This document shows positions 43,549 through 53,206 of a stretch of DNA of 64,000 nt, in pieces. The notes beneath the pieces are model-generated. The model was not told the DNA's origin, did no database searches, and saw nothing but the letters and a program-made list of their open reading frames with translations. Source of the stretch: Fontibacter flavus (lineage in GTDB: Bacteria; Bacteroidota; Bacteroidia; Cytophagales; Cyclobacteriaceae); contig NZ_JBHLWI010000016.1 in NCBI RefSeq assembly GCF_042432905.1, positions 53,175-117,174 of the forward strand, given 5' to 3'. The position numbers were made by a program, and so were the translations under genes. How positions within the stretch are numbered: the stretch's first letter is position 1; each line of letters starts with the position of its first letter.

Positions 43549-45762
43549 TTAGATATTGAACCAATAATTCAATTTCATAATCAAAGCCCGCTGTTTGGGA
43601 GCAAAAGTAGAAGGGAAATAATTATCTGTATACACCACAAAGAAATCCGAAACAGGTGCATAACGCCATTGTATTCGTGTATTGATATTGATATTATCGA
43701 TTTGATTATTGTATTGAAAGAAGGTCGTCCAAAAAAGATCTTTGGAAAAGGTCAAATCAAATCTTGGCCCTATAAGAAACAAATCGGCAGAATTTTGAGG
43801 TTCTGGCAACCGAATATTATTATAACTGAAATTCATGGACACATTGGCCAAATAACCCAACCTCCAGTTCATGGTACCCTGAAGTGTTTTGATATTGCCT
43901 GTAAAATATTCTCCCATGTCGCCCCTCAGCGTAAAGAAAAGGGCTTTTCTGGGATTACCTATGTATCTGAAACCCAAAAAAGAATTCCTGTAATCGGTTC
44001 CTGCCTCTAATCTTTCTCCACCAGTTCTGGTAGGATCAAATGGAGAAAATAAATAGGTGTACCTGTTATTAACCGTAAAAGAGAGCCTTGAAAGAGATTG
44101 GAACTGGAATTCATACAGAAAAGTGTACAGTTCATCTGTATTTCCCAATGATTCGTTCCACAACATCTCGGTTTCAATCCCTGGACCATGTCTGTTGATC
44201 AGATTTGAAACTGGAAAAAACTGGTAAATAAGCCTTGATGCCAATCTTTTATAATCATTCCTTGGAGCAAAGCCAACTTTGGGATCAAAGTTTTCTCCAA
44301 TATCTGAATAGGAAAGGCTCGCACTCCAATTAAGGTTATTGTAATTCAATTGCCCATGGAGTGCATCAGAGTTGGTCGGATTGTTATTTTCAAAAGTTTT
44401 ATGGTAGAAAAATTTACCCGACCACCTATTATCCTCAGATGCCAGATTATAATCCATCCCCACTAACCTATTATAAGCCTTCTCTTCAAAAAGAGGCAGC
44501 TCTGTGACTGTATTCAAGTTCTCTCTATTGATCATGATCAAACCGACATTCGAACGTGAAAACACCTTTTTCTGCAAGGCTGCCACGGTAAAATTCTTTC
44601 CGACAATCCCTCTTTCCTCATCATTGGCGGTCTGCATATTCATTACGCCAATCCTCCAATTTTCATTCAGCTTTCCACTTAATCTACCTCCAAAAAGGAT
44701 CTGATTTTGCACATTTTGACCCGTATTTTCATCCCTATCGACGCCAATTCTTCGAGAGAAAAATGGCCGGATATTCTGCGTCCCAAAATCTGCAAACAGG
44801 TCAGCATTTTCCAAAAAGAACTGCCTCCTTTCAGGAAAGAAAATTTCAAACCTGTCCAAATTGGTCACCTGCTCATCCACTTCTACCTGGGAAAAATCAG
44901 GATTGAAAGTCAGATCCAAATTTAAAGCCGGCCCTACTCCCACTTTTGCATCCCCTCCAAATGTTGGTCTTAATGGATTTGACTTTCCTTCTAAAAAATT
45001 CTTATCCGTAGCCATTGCTGAATAGGGAATAATGGAAAGGTTTGCCCCTTCTTTTTTCAAAGGTTCAGTAAATAACAGTTTGCGCGTAAAAGCTAGTGCA
45101 ATAACATTAAAATTTCTGGGAATAGGAGTCCAGGTACTTCTTTCGTTGTATTCACTGTCAATCCTATAAAAGTTCACATTCCAATTGGATGCACCATCAT
45201 TGTACCTCAAAGTTGAAAAAGGTATGGCCGCTTCAACAATCCAGTGATCTTCGTAGATCTTGGCTGCTGAATACCACTTATTGTCCCATGCCAGGTTAAG
45301 GTCGGAAGAAAGCATACCTCCATTCGCGATCAAAGATTCCCGCTGAACACCATAGGGATTTACCCCAAACTGAAATGCATTCGTGTTGTCATTGAAGGTG
45401 TCAAAAACAAAACTTACCCCATCATTTTGTTCTCCCCTATAATCTCTTCTCAAAGAAGTACTGACATACTTATCCCTTGGACCAAGGTTATACATCACTG
45501 CAGCGATATAGATAAACTTGTCGTCATAGACAATCTTGACCTTGGTCTGCGCTCCGGCCAAAGAACTATCCGATGGATAAAACTGCATAAAATCTTTTGC
45601 CCAATTGTCTTCATTCCATACCGCTTCATCCAAAACTCCATCTAATGTGATTTCATGCTGAATTTTATCCGCAATCAGAGCAGGATATTTGTAAATAGAC
45701 TCCTGCTGAGCAACTAGGGGATAGCTGAACATCAGAACTAACAGGAATGTCAAAACTTTCAT
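43549..45762 (-). CDS. CBM9-domain / DUF5916 outer-membrane protein
   Basis: A 737-residue exported protein. The signal peptide is MKVLTFLLVLMFSYPLVAQ. The N-terminal carbohydrate-binding family 9-like domain has ITLDGVLDEAVWNEDNW and VKIVYDDKFIYIAAVMY; the rest matches the DUF5916 pattern (NLDLTFNPDFSQVEVDEQVT, FEIFFPERRQFFLENADLF) and ends in many alternating amphipathic strands with a terminal aromatic residue, which suggests an outer-membrane beta barrel. Function is not known; a role in glycan uptake or binding is an inference. It is convergent with the upstream run of exported genes. Confidence 0.88.
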   Translation of the reverse strand: MKVLTFLLVLMFSYPLVAQQESIYKYPALIADKIQHEITLDGVLDEAVWNEDNWAKDFMQFYPSDSSLAGAQTKVKIVYDDKFIYIAAVMYNLGPRDKYVSTSLRRDYRGEQNDGVSFVFDTFNDNTNAFQFGVNPYGVQRESLIANGGMLSSDLNLAWDNKWYSAAKIYEDHWIVEAAIPFSTLRYNDGASNWNVNFYRIDSEYNERSTWTPIPRNFNVIALAFTRKLLFTEPLKKEGANLSIIPYSAMATDKNFLEGKSNPLRPTFGGDAKVGVGPALNLDLTFNPDFSQVEVDEQVTNLDRFEIFFPERRQFFLENADLFADFGTQNIRPFFSRRIGVDRDENTGQNVQNQILFGGRLSGKLNENWRIGVMNMQTANDEERGIVGKNFTVAALQKKVFSRSNVGLIMINRENLNTVTELPLFEEKAYNRLVGMDYNLASEDNRWSGKFFYHKTFENNNPTNSDALHGQLNYNNLNWSASLSYSDIGENFDPKVGFAPRNDYKRLASRLIYQFFPVSNLINRHGPGIETEMLWNESLGNTDELYTFLYEFQFQSLSRLSFTVNNRYTYLFSPFDPTRTGGERLEAGTDYRNSFLGFRYIGNPRKALFFTLRGDMGEYFTGNIKTLQGTMNWRLGYLANVSMNFSYNNIRLPEPQNSADLFLIGPRFDLTFSKDLFWTTFFQYNNQIDNININTRIQWRYAPVSDFFVVYTDNYFPSTFAPKQRALIMKLNYWFNI

Positions 45763-45881
45763 TTGGGCGGGGTTATATTCTGCTAAGTAAGCAGATCAAA
45801 AAAAGTAATTTCCCTATTTTATATTAATGGCCAATATCTCATTTAACAGTAAAAAAATCAACAAATAATTGCTTCGTTAGT

Positions 45882-46304
45882 CTATGTGCCTAAAGCTGTA
45901 AGCAAGAGCTTTCTGTTACCTCCATAATCCCTAAATTCACACAAATAAATCCCCTGCCAAGTGCCAAGTTTGAGCTTTCCCAAATGAATAGGAACCTGTA
46001 CACTACATCCAAAAATACTGCTTTTGATATGCGCTGGCATATCATCCTTTCCTTCATAGGTGTGGATAAACTTGGAATAGCTTTCAGAGACCAAATCATT
46101 GATAAAAGTTTCAAAATCCTTCCTCACAGATGGATCTGCATTTTCATTGATGGTCAGAGCTGCAGAAGTATGCAGAATGAAAACCTGAAGGATCCCAATG
46201 TGGATATCTCTGAATTCAGGAAATTCCCGCTCAATGATGTCTGTTATCAAATGGAATCCCCTTGGAAAGGGTTTTAAATTGATCTGTTTTTGAAAACTTT
46301 TCAT
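45882..46304 (-). CDS. YjbQ family protein (secondary thiamine-phosphate synthase enzyme family)
   Basis: A 140-residue soluble protein of the UPF0047/YjbQ family. The start at 46304 (MKSFQKQINLKPF) is preferred; the frame runs on to 46400 inside radA. The family motif HTSAALTINENADPSVRKDF (20 residues) with its metal-binding His, and LGTWQGIYLCEFRD near the C-terminus, are clear. Some members have weak thiamine-phosphate synthase activity but the main function is unsettled. It begins 1 base after the radA stop, so the two are probably translationally coupled. One DnaA-box complement is at 46061-46069. Confidence 0.92.
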   Translation of the reverse strand: MKSFQKQINLKPFPRGFHLITDIIEREFPEFRDIHIGILQVFILHTSAALTINENADPSVRKDFETFINDLVSESYSKFIHTYEGKDDMPAHIKSSIFGCSVQVPIHLGKLKLGTWQGIYLCEFRDYGGNRKLLLTALGT

Positions 46305-49300
46305 CTTATCCTGCAAACAAAGCTTGATACATCTCTTCAAGCTTAGTGACTGGAACAATCTTGATGTTATACTTATCCACATCAAGACCTTTAACAGCAT
46401 ATTTTGATACCAAAATACGCTTGAAACCTAGTTTTTCAGCTTCTGCGATACGGTTATCCACACGGTGAACTGCCCTGATCTCACCGCCAAGTCCTACTTC
46501 TCCTGCAAAACAAAGGTCCTCAGGTACAGGATTGTCTTCATAAGAGGATATCAAAGAAGCACAGACTGCCAGATCCAATGCGGGGTCATCAACCCTCATC
46601 CCTCCCGCTACATTCAGGAATACATCCTGTTGGCCGAGACGCATGCCTCCTCTTTTTTCCAAAACAGCCAGTAGCATGTTCAATCTCTTAGCATCATAAC
46701 CCGTGCTGCTTCTTTGTGGGGTCCCATAAGTAGCAGGACTTACCAAGGATTGGATTTCTATCAATAAAGGTCTATTCCCCTCCATCATGGCACCAATGGC
46801 CACCCCATTGAGCAATTCTTCTCTTTGGGTCAGCAGAATCTCAGAAGGATTGGCGACAGGCCTCAAACCATCAGCGCGCATCTCATAAATTCCCAATTCA
46901 TTGGTAGATCCAAACCTGTTTTTGGAAGTCCTCAAAATCCTGTAGGATAAATGCCTATCCCCCTCAAACTGAAGGACGGTGTCCACCATATGTTCCAATA
47001 CTTTTGGTCCTGCAATAGACCCATCTTTGGTAATATGACCGATTAAAAAAACCGGTGTCCCCGTTTCCTTCGCAAATCGCATCAATTCAGCAGTACATTC
47101 CCGGACCTGTGAAACCGAGCCAGCGACGGATTCCACATGCTTACTGTTCAAAGTCTGAATAGAATCGATAATGAGGATATCAGGCTTTAATATACTAATC
47201 TGCTCAAAGATATTTTGGGTGTTGGTCTCCGATAACACATAGCAATTTTCCGAAGTCACAGACATCCTTTCTGCCCGCATCTTAATCTGAGCCTCACTTT
47301 CTTCACCTGAAACATATAGCACCTTCAACTTGGAAAGCGTCAGGGCAATTTGCAGCATCAAAGTAGACTTACCAATCCCTGGCTCTCCTCCAATCAACAC
47401 CAACGAACCCGGCACTATCCCACCACCAAGCACCCTGTCCAATTCCATATCCCTGGTAATTGTTCTGGGTTGTTGCTCAAAGTCAATTTCCTGTAATTTT
47501 TTTGGCGAAGCAGTGCGCTTTTCTCCTCCCAAACCCTGTTTCCAGCTTCCACGGCCAGTTTCTTCCTTGTGGATAACTTCCTCCACATAGGTATTCCATT
47601 CCCCACAGGAAGGACATTTTCCCAACCATTTCGGACTTTGACTGCCACAGTTTTGACAGAAAAACGAAGTCTTTGTTTTCGCCATATTAAAATTTTACCC
47701 GCAATTATTGAATCGCTCTTTTTCCACAAATCTCAATTATAGAATGGAATTCCCTAACACATGATTGAATTAATGGGCTTCCAGCCAATTGCCTCCAATG
47801 CCGGTCTCTACTTCAAGTGGTACGGCTATTCTCACCGCATTGGACATCAGTTTTGGAATCTCTCTTTTGAGCAACTCTACTTCATCTTTATGTGCATCAA
47901 AAACCAATTCATCGTGTACCTGAAGGATCATTTTGGACTGTAACTTTTCCTTTTTCATCCAATGATGCACCTGGATCATGGCTACTTTGATCAAATCAGC
48001 CGCTGAACCCTGGATAGGCGCATTGATGGCATTCCTTTCAGCAAAGCCCCTCATGGTGGCATTACGGCTGTTGATATCCCTTAAATACCTGCGTCTGCCC
48101 AAGATGGTTTCTACATATTCATTCTTCCTTGCTTTCTCAATACAATCGTCCATGTAAGACTTGACAGCCGGAAATTCTTTAAAATAGGCGTCGATAATGT
48201 CTTTGGCTTCAGTTCTGGAAATATTCAACCGCTGTGAAAGCCCAAATGCAGAGATCCCATAAATAATCCCAAAATTGGCCGTCTTCGCCTTCCTCCTCAT
48301 ATCAGAGGTCACTTCTTCCAAGGGAACCTGAAAGATTTTTGCTGCAGTGGTGGCATGAATGTCCCGACCGTTTTTAAAGGCTTCAATCATGGACTCATCC
48401 TTTGAAAATGCAGCCATAATCCTCAACTCAATCTGTGAATAATCAGCCGCCAAGAGTACATGTTGCTCATCTCTTGGAACAAATGCTTTCCTGATTTCGC
48501 GTCCTCTTGCTGTCCTGATCGGGATATTCTGTAAGTTGGGGTTGATCGAAGAAAGACGCCCGGTTGCTGCCACAAACTGATTATAGGTAGTATGTACCCG
48601 GCCTGTTTTAGGATTGATCATGGTAGGGAGTGCGTCAACATAAGTAGACTTCAGCTTTACCATTTGTCTGTAATCCAAAATAGCCTGGGCTATCTCGTGT
48701 TCCCCGGCCAATTTACTCAACACTTCTTCCCCTGTGGCATATTGACCTGTTTTGGTCTTTTTAGCTTTGGGGTCCAATTTCAACTTTTCAAACAATACAT
48801 CTCCCAATTGTTTTGGAGAAGCCAAGTTGAATCTCACGCCAGCTAATTCATACACCCGCTTCTCTATCTCTTTGCTTTCCTCATCCAAAATTGTGGATAA
48901 CTCAGCAAGACTCGCTGTATCAATCTTTACACCTTCAAATTCCATTTCTGCCAAAACGGAAATTAGCGGGCTTTCCACTTCATGAAGCAATTTCTCCAGT
49001 CCATTGGCTTTGATAATCGGATCAAACTTCTGCTTGAGCTTTAAAGTAATATCCGCATCCTCTGCTGCATAGGCCACAACCTCATCTACTTCCACATCCC
49101 TCATATTGCCCTGATTCTTCCCTTTTTTGCCAATCAGGGATTCTATCGATACCGGCTTATAATTCAGGTATTGCTGCGCCAACCAGTCCATGGAATGCTT
49201 TCCTTCTGGCTCAATCAGATAATGCGCCAACATGGTATCATAAAGCTTTCCTTTGACCTCAATCCCATAATTCATGAGCACCAGCATGTCATATTTTACA

Positions 49301-50005
49301 TTCTGACCGATTTTGGCTATTTGTTCATTGGCAAAAAGATCTCTGAACATCTCCAGAATTTCCTTCGTTTTTTCCTGATCTGACGGAATAGGTACATAGA
49401 ATGCTTCTCCTGGCACATAGGAAAAAGAAAGACCTACTAATTCGGCTTCATTGGGATTCAAAGAGGTCGTTTCAGTATCAAAACAAAATTCTTCCTGCAA
49501 TTCCAGATAACCAATCAGCTCCCTGATTGCCTTTTCTCCTTCCACTTTATGGTAATCATGTGCAGTGGTCAAGATGCTATCATGCAATACAGGCGCTGGA
49601 ATAGGACTTTCTTCCACAAATTCTTCCTCTTTGACTTCGGTTTCCATTCCTCCAAAAAGACCCAACTGCTCCGAAACCTTCACCTGAGGTTTTTTCATCT
49701 TTTCGCCGAATACTCTTTGTGTAAGGGTTCTAAATTCCAATTCCGCAAAAATAGCCTTCAGTTTTTCTTCATCCGGCCCATCATACCGCAAGGCAACTTC
49801 ATCAAAATCAACGGGAACATCAATTTTGATAGTGGCCAATTCTTTGGACAGCAGTCCTTGCTGTGCAAAGTTTTCCACATTTTCTTTCTGTTTCCCTTTG
49901 AGTTTGTGGGTGTTTTTCAGCAATTCCTCGACAGTACCAAACTCCTTCAGCAATTTGACAGCAGTTTTTTCGCCGATTCCTGGAATACCGGGAATGTTAT
50001 CCACA
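46061..50005. repeat. Six exact DnaA-box nonamers across yjbQ, radA and polA
   Basis: TGTGGATAA starts at 46061, 47568 and 48892; TTATCCACA starts at 46373, 46454 and 49997. All are in coding sequence, in genes for DNA repair and replication and the small gene linked to radA. Confidence 0.6.
46306..47685 (-). CDS. radA: DNA repair protein RadA
   Basis: A RecA-like ATPase and branch-migration helicase that processes recombination intermediates. The N-terminal zinc finger is CQNCGSQSPKWLGKCPSCGE (20 residues, Cys10/13/24/27), Walker A is GGEPGIGKSTLMLQ, the RadA-specific KNRFG motif is in SKNRFGSTNELG, and a Lon-protease-like C-terminal domain follows (AGGMRVDDPALDLAVCASL, GEVGLGGEIRAV). Length of 459 residues is full. 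It lies between polA and yjbQ on the same strand and contains three DnaA-box nonamers. Confidence 0.96.
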   Translation of the reverse strand: MAKTKTSFFCQNCGSQSPKWLGKCPSCGEWNTYVEEVIHKEETGRGSWKQGLGGEKRTASPKKLQEIDFEQQPRTITRDMELDRVLGGGIVPGSLVLIGGEPGIGKSTLMLQIALTLSKLKVLYVSGEESEAQIKMRAERMSVTSENCYVLSETNTQNIFEQISILKPDILIIDSIQTLNSKHVESVAGSVSQVRECTAELMRFAKETGTPVFLIGHITKDGSIAGPKVLEHMVDTVLQFEGDRHLSYRILRTSKNRFGSTNELGIYEMRADGLRPVANPSEILLTQREELLNGVAIGAMMEGNRPLLIEIQSLVSPATYGTPQRSSTGYDAKRLNMLLAVLEKRGGMRLGQQDVFLNVAGGMRVDDPALDLAVCASLISSYEDNPVPEDLCFAGEVGLGGEIRAVHRVDNRIAEAEKLGFKRILVSKYAVKGLDVDKYNIKIVPVTKLEEMYQALFAG

Positions 50006-50583
50006 GCATCCCCCATCAGGCCAAGAATATCTCTAACCTGATCCACATGTTCAATATCCCATTTGGCACAGACCTCCTTAGGCCCCATGATATCCACTCC
50101 ATTGCCCATAAAGGCCGGTTTGTATAAGAATATATGGTCTTCCACAATTTGCCCATAATCTTTGTCCGGTGTCATCATGTATACCTCAAAGCTGGTTCTT
50201 TCTGCTTTTTTGGCTATGGTACCGATAATGTCATCTGCCTCGAAGCCATCCATCTCCAATACCGGAATATTAAAAGCCTGCACAATTTGCTTGACCCAAG
50301 GCGTACCGACTTCAATATCCTCTGGTTGCTCCTGTCTGTTGGCTTTGTAAGGCTCAAACTGAACATGCCTGAAAGTTGGCGCTTTGGTATCAAATGCCAC
50401 GGCGATATGGGTTGGCTTTTCTTTTTCGAGCACCTCCAATAAGGTGTTCGTAAAACCAAGCATAATGCCTGTATTAAGGCCTTTGGAATTGATTCTGGGG
50501 TTTTTGCTGAAAGCGAAGTGTGCTCTATAAATCAGGGCCATCGCATCCAACAAGAAGAGTTTTTTATCTCCTTTTGAGGACAT
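47770..50583 (-). CDS. polA: DNA polymerase I
   Basis: A 937-residue enzyme for gap filling and primer removal. The 5'-3' exonuclease domain is at about residues 1-290 (KLFLLDAMALIYRAHFAF, GDAVDNIPGIPGIGEKTA), the 3'-5' proofreading domain at about 340-530 has intact acids (CFDTETTSLN, GQNVKYDMLVL, YAAEDADITLKL), and the polymerase domain has motif A (LLAADYSQIELRIMAAFS), the O-helix RRKAKTANFGIIYGIS and motif C (QVHDELVFDAH). All three activities therefore look retained. Two DnaA-box nonamers are inside. The gene lies 84 bases upstream of radA and may be cotranscribed. Confidence 0.97.
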   Translation of the reverse strand: MSSKGDKKLFLLDAMALIYRAHFAFSKNPRINSKGLNTGIMLGFTNTLLEVLEKEKPTHIAVAFDTKAPTFRHVQFEPYKANRQEQPEDIEVGTPWVKQIVQAFNIPVLEMDGFEADDIIGTIAKKAERTSFEVYMMTPDKDYGQIVEDHIFLYKPAFMGNGVDIMGPKEVCAKWDIEHVDQVRDILGLMGDAVDNIPGIPGIGEKTAVKLLKEFGTVEELLKNTHKLKGKQKENVENFAQQGLLSKELATIKIDVPVDFDEVALRYDGPDEEKLKAIFAELEFRTLTQRVFGEKMKKPQVKVSEQLGLFGGMETEVKEEEFVEESPIPAPVLHDSILTTAHDYHKVEGEKAIRELIGYLELQEEFCFDTETTSLNPNEAELVGLSFSYVPGEAFYVPIPSDQEKTKEILEMFRDLFANEQIAKIGQNVKYDMLVLMNYGIEVKGKLYDTMLAHYLIEPEGKHSMDWLAQQYLNYKPVSIESLIGKKGKNQGNMRDVEVDEVVAYAAEDADITLKLKQKFDPIIKANGLEKLLHEVESPLISVLAEMEFEGVKIDTASLAELSTILDEESKEIEKRVYELAGVRFNLASPKQLGDVLFEKLKLDPKAKKTKTGQYATGEEVLSKLAGEHEIAQAILDYRQMVKLKSTYVDALPTMINPKTGRVHTTYNQFVAATGRLSSINPNLQNIPIRTARGREIRKAFVPRDEQHVLLAADYSQIELRIMAAFSKDESMIEAFKNGRDIHATTAAKIFQVPLEEVTSDMRRKAKTANFGIIYGISAFGLSQRLNISRTEAKDIIDAYFKEFPAVKSYMDDCIEKARKNEYVETILGRRRYLRDINSRNATMRGFAERNAINAPIQGSAADLIKVAMIQVHHWMKKEKLQSKMILQVHDELVFDAHKDEVELLKREIPKLMSNAVRIAVPLEVETGIGGNWLEAH

Positions 50584-50825
50584 ATCGATCTATTGTAATG
50601 AGAATGAAATAAAGAAAATTCGAAAAACCAGTTCCGAGAAAGGGCTAAATTACGAATAATAATGAAAAGGAAAGCTGTAAAAAATGCCCACTTTTTTAGA
50701 GCGGTAAGTAATTTATTGTCCATAAAATGTAATTTGGTCTGATTATTGGTTTTTAGGAATTGCTAAAGATTTCTTACATTACAAGAAGCTTAGGTTATTA
50801 TTTATCACTCTAAAACAGATACTCT

Positions 50826-51143
50826 ATGAAAAAGTTAGCGTACTTTTTATCACTTATCATGCTGTTTACAGCATTGGCTCCAGCGGCTATGGCCAAAGAA
50901 GCGAAATCAAAAAAAGATAAAATTGAACTGACTGAAGCTGAAGAAGCAAGGTTGGCAGAAATCGAATCCAGGGTAGCCGAAATCAAGGCCATGGATTTTT
51001 CCGAAATGGATAACGAAGAAAGAAAAGAAGTAAGAGAGGAATTGAGGGAAATGAAGCGGGAAGCCAAGGATTTAGGCGGAGGTGTCTATTTATCGGTAGG
51101 TGCAATCATCATTATCCTGTTAATTTTGATTCTCCTAACTTAA
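50826..51143 (+). CDS. Small exported protein with acidic coiled coil and C-terminal membrane anchor
   Basis: A 105-residue protein with a signal peptide (MKKLAYFLSLIMLFTALAPAAMA), a highly charged helical stretch (about residues 25-80, rich in Glu, Lys and Arg with heptad-like spacing) and a C-terminal hydrophobic segment (SVGAIIIILLILILL). The topology suggests a short helical rod anchored at the C-terminus. No family was recognised. It is monocistronic, divergent from polA and ends at a terminator. Confidence 0.75.
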   Translation: MKKLAYFLSLIMLFTALAPAAMAKEAKSKKDKIELTEAEEARLAEIESRVAEIKAMDFSEMDNEERKEVREELREMKREAKDLGGGVYLSVGAIIIILLILILLT

Positions 51144-51190
51144 TATCCGAACATTTTCCCTTTAAGGTTTTACTAATCAAACACTTAATC

Positions 51191-51227
51191 AGCAGGACCA
51201 CCAATTACTTGGGGTTCTGCTTTTTTT
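51191..51227 (+). terminator. Rho-independent terminator after the 105-residue protein gene
   Basis: AGCAGGACC pairs with GGTTCTGCT (one G-U pair) and is followed by seven T. Confidence 0.85.
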
Positions 51228-51425
51228 CAGAAGCCAATAAACAGCCTCTTAGAAATCAACTATTAAACATTTGAGGTGAATATTTTCCTATACAAATGAC
51301 TTTTTTGAAATAGATCATCCCATTGAAGTGACTTTTCAAATGCCTGAATTCAGTACCCACATTTAACTTCAACTGCCGTATTTGAATCACCAGCCTCAAA
51401 ATTCGACATCCTCCTTTATAAACCG

Positions 51426-51433
51426 TAAGTTTG
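51426..51433 (+). promoter_or_regulatory. Candidate -7 element for rdgB
   Basis: TAAGTTTG matches TAnnTTTG, 22 bases before the rdgB ATG. TTCG at 51402 is only a weak -33 candidate. Confidence 0.45.
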
Positions 51434-51455
51434 CAAAAGACGCAATCCCAAAATC

Positions 51456-52025
51456 ATGAAAATCTGTTTTGCTACCAATAACAAAAAGAAAATCGAAGAG
51501 GTAATGGCAGCCTTAGGTCATGGGTTCACTATTGTATCCCTTGAAGAAATCGGTTGTCATGAGGAACTACCCGAAACAGGAGATACATTGGACCATAATG
51601 CCTTCCAAAAAGCCCGCTATGTTTTTGATCACTATGGAGTTGACTGCTTTGCAGATGATACCGGGCTCGAAGTGGAAGCTTTGGATGGGGCTCCAGGTGT
51701 ATATTCGGGAAGATATGCAGGAGAACCAAGATCTGATGAAAGAAATCTTGAAAAATTACTTCGGGAAATGCACGGGATTACAAACCGAAAAGCCAGGTTC
51801 CGTACCGTTATAGCACTTATACAAGGAGGAAAGGAATATGCTTTTGAAGGTGTGGCAGATGGAGAAATCATTAAAGAGAAAACAGGCTCCGGAGGATTTG
51901 GATATGATCCTGTTTTTAAGCCAACAGGATATGACAAAACTTTTGCGGAACTGAGCATGGAGGAAAAAAACCAGATCAGCCACAGAGGCAAGGCAGTGCA
52001 GGCTTTGATAAAGTTTCTAAAATAA
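51456..52025 (+). CDS. rdgB: Non-canonical purine NTP pyrophosphatase (RdgB/HAM1 family)
   Basis: Hydrolyses dITP, XTP and related purines to monophosphates, keeping deaminated bases out of DNA and RNA. FATNNKKKIEEV at the N-terminus, FADDTGLEVEALDGAPGVYS (20 residues), RYAGE, the FRTVIALI strand and the GSGGFGYDPVFKP and SHRGKAVQAL blocks define the family. At 189 residues it is normal. It is followed after 19 bases by udk on the same strand, likely one transcript. Confidence 0.95.
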   Translation: MKICFATNNKKKIEEVMAALGHGFTIVSLEEIGCHEELPETGDTLDHNAFQKARYVFDHYGVDCFADDTGLEVEALDGAPGVYSGRYAGEPRSDERNLEKLLREMHGITNRKARFRTVIALIQGGKEYAFEGVADGEIIKEKTGSGGFGYDPVFKPTGYDKTFAELSMEEKNQISHRGKAVQALIKFLK

Positions 52026-52044
52026 TTTTTTAATTTTGTCCCCC

Positions 52045-52662
52045 ATGAAGAAACCGTTTATCGTTGGGATTACAGGAGGAAGCGCATCAGGCAAGACGCT
52101 TTTTCTGGATAAATTACTGCATACCTTTGACCCTGGCCAGGTATGCCTGATTTCCCAGGACAATTACTACAAGCCAAGACACCTGCAGCCCATCGATGAC
52201 AAAGGCGTGCATAACTTTGATACGCCAAATTCTATAGATTTTGCTCAATATGCTGATGACATTAGGAAAATCGGCAATGGAGAGACAGTTTACAGACAGG
52301 AATACACCTTTAACAATCCCAATAAAAAGCCAAAAATGCTGGAGTTTGCCCCGGCACCAGTAGTAGTGGTGGAAGGTATTTTCGTGTTGTATTATCCCGA
52401 ATTGGCAGATCTCTTGGACCTGAAAGTCTTTATTGATGCCAAAGAATATATTAAACTGAAAAGGAGAATTGTCAGGGATAAGGTAGAAAGAGGCTATGAC
52501 CTTGACGATGTATTGTACAGATATGAGATGCATGTGATGCCTACGTATGAAAAATACATCGAACCCTTTAAACATGATGCAGACCTGATTATTCCGAACA
52601 ACAGGAATTTTGATAGGGCATTAGATGTCATCCGGACCTATCTCAGGGTGAAAACAGAATAA
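52045..52662 (+). CDS. udk: Uridine kinase
   Basis: Phosphorylates uridine and cytidine in pyrimidine salvage. The ATG at 52045 is preferred over the TTG at 52036. The P-loop GITGGSASGKT, QDNYYK, the VVVEGIFVLYYPEL segment and KRRIVRDKVERGYD are clear. At 205 residues it is a typical short bacterial Udk. It lies 19 bases after rdgB and probably shares its transcript. Confidence 0.92.
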   Translation: MKKPFIVGITGGSASGKTLFLDKLLHTFDPGQVCLISQDNYYKPRHLQPIDDKGVHNFDTPNSIDFAQYADDIRKIGNGETVYRQEYTFNNPNKKPKMLEFAPAPVVVVEGIFVLYYPELADLLDLKVFIDAKEYIKLKRRIVRDKVERGYDLDDVLYRYEMHVMPTYEKYIEPFKHDADLIIPNNRNFDRALDVIRTYLRVKTE

Positions 52663-52745
52663 TCATTGGATTTAGAAGGTTTTGAAGGTTTGGGTCTGAC
52701 TTTTAGATTTTTTAGCTTTCAAGTGCTTGAATTTGCAAATCTTTC

Positions 52746-52753
52746 TATATTTG
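52746..52753 (+). promoter_or_regulatory. -7-like element just before a GTG start
   Basis: TATATTTG matches TAnnTTTG, with TTG at 52727-52729 as a weak -33 (16-base gap). The GTG at 52760 lies where the transcript would be expected to begin, which would give a leaderless mRNA. Confidence 0.4.
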
Positions 52754-52759
52754 CTCCCC

Positions 52760-53125
52760 GTGAGAAAAAAGCAGAACCATATCGCCATCTGGAAACAGCG
52801 CGCCACATTGATGCTGGTGCTGTTTTTCTGTATGCTGATTTCCGGTGCTGAATATCTCCCTCAACACATTTCAGATCAGGAATCCACTAAAAAAGAAACC
52901 AGTAATAATAGCGAACAGTCTGCGGAAAACCAGACATTTTTAAATGTTGCTGTAGATGCGGTAGTTCCTTTTGTGACTGTAGTAGGCCAACAGGTTTTCC
53001 ACTTGATCTACGAAACCATCACATTTGAAAAACCAGGGATTTCAGGACAGCAAGTATCTGTAGCCCTCAATATTCCTTTTTGGGAAATTCTCTTGGAGCG
53101 GATTATTTCCACCAATGCTCCCTGA
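52760..53125 (+). CDS. Hypothetical single-pass membrane or exported protein
   Basis: A 121-residue protein if it begins at the GTG at 52760; the frame is open to a TTG at 52727, and an ATG at 52811 is possible. It has a basic start (RKKQNHIAIWKQR), one hydrophobic segment (LMLVLFFCMLISGAEYL), a Ser/Asn/Glu-rich linker and a C-terminal section with VAVDAVVPFVTVVGQQVF and VSVALNIPFWEILLERII. No family was recognised. It lies upstream of secDF by 81 bases on the same strand. Confidence 0.62.
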   Translation: MRKKQNHIAIWKQRATLMLVLFFCMLISGAEYLPQHISDQESTKKETSNNSEQSAENQTFLNVAVDAVVPFVTVVGQQVFHLIYETITFEKPGISGQQVSVALNIPFWEILLERIISTNAP

Positions 53126-53206
53126 TCTTTTTAACTCATCCCCACACTATTCGGCTTATTATAGCCAATCCATTCAATATTCAGTAATCAATTAAACTTA
53201 AATATC

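Larger units (their letters stand above)
51144..51455. other. Intergenic region upstream of rdgB with a terminator and a -7 element
   Basis: A 312-base gap. It has the terminator at 51191-51227 for the upstream small gene and TAAGTTTG at 51426-51433 as a likely -7 element for rdgB. No coding potential was recognised. Confidence 0.6.

Noticed and set aside
49549..50127. 192-residue frame on the plus strand
   Set aside because: It is antisense to the 5' exonuclease domain of polA and has no recognisable domain.
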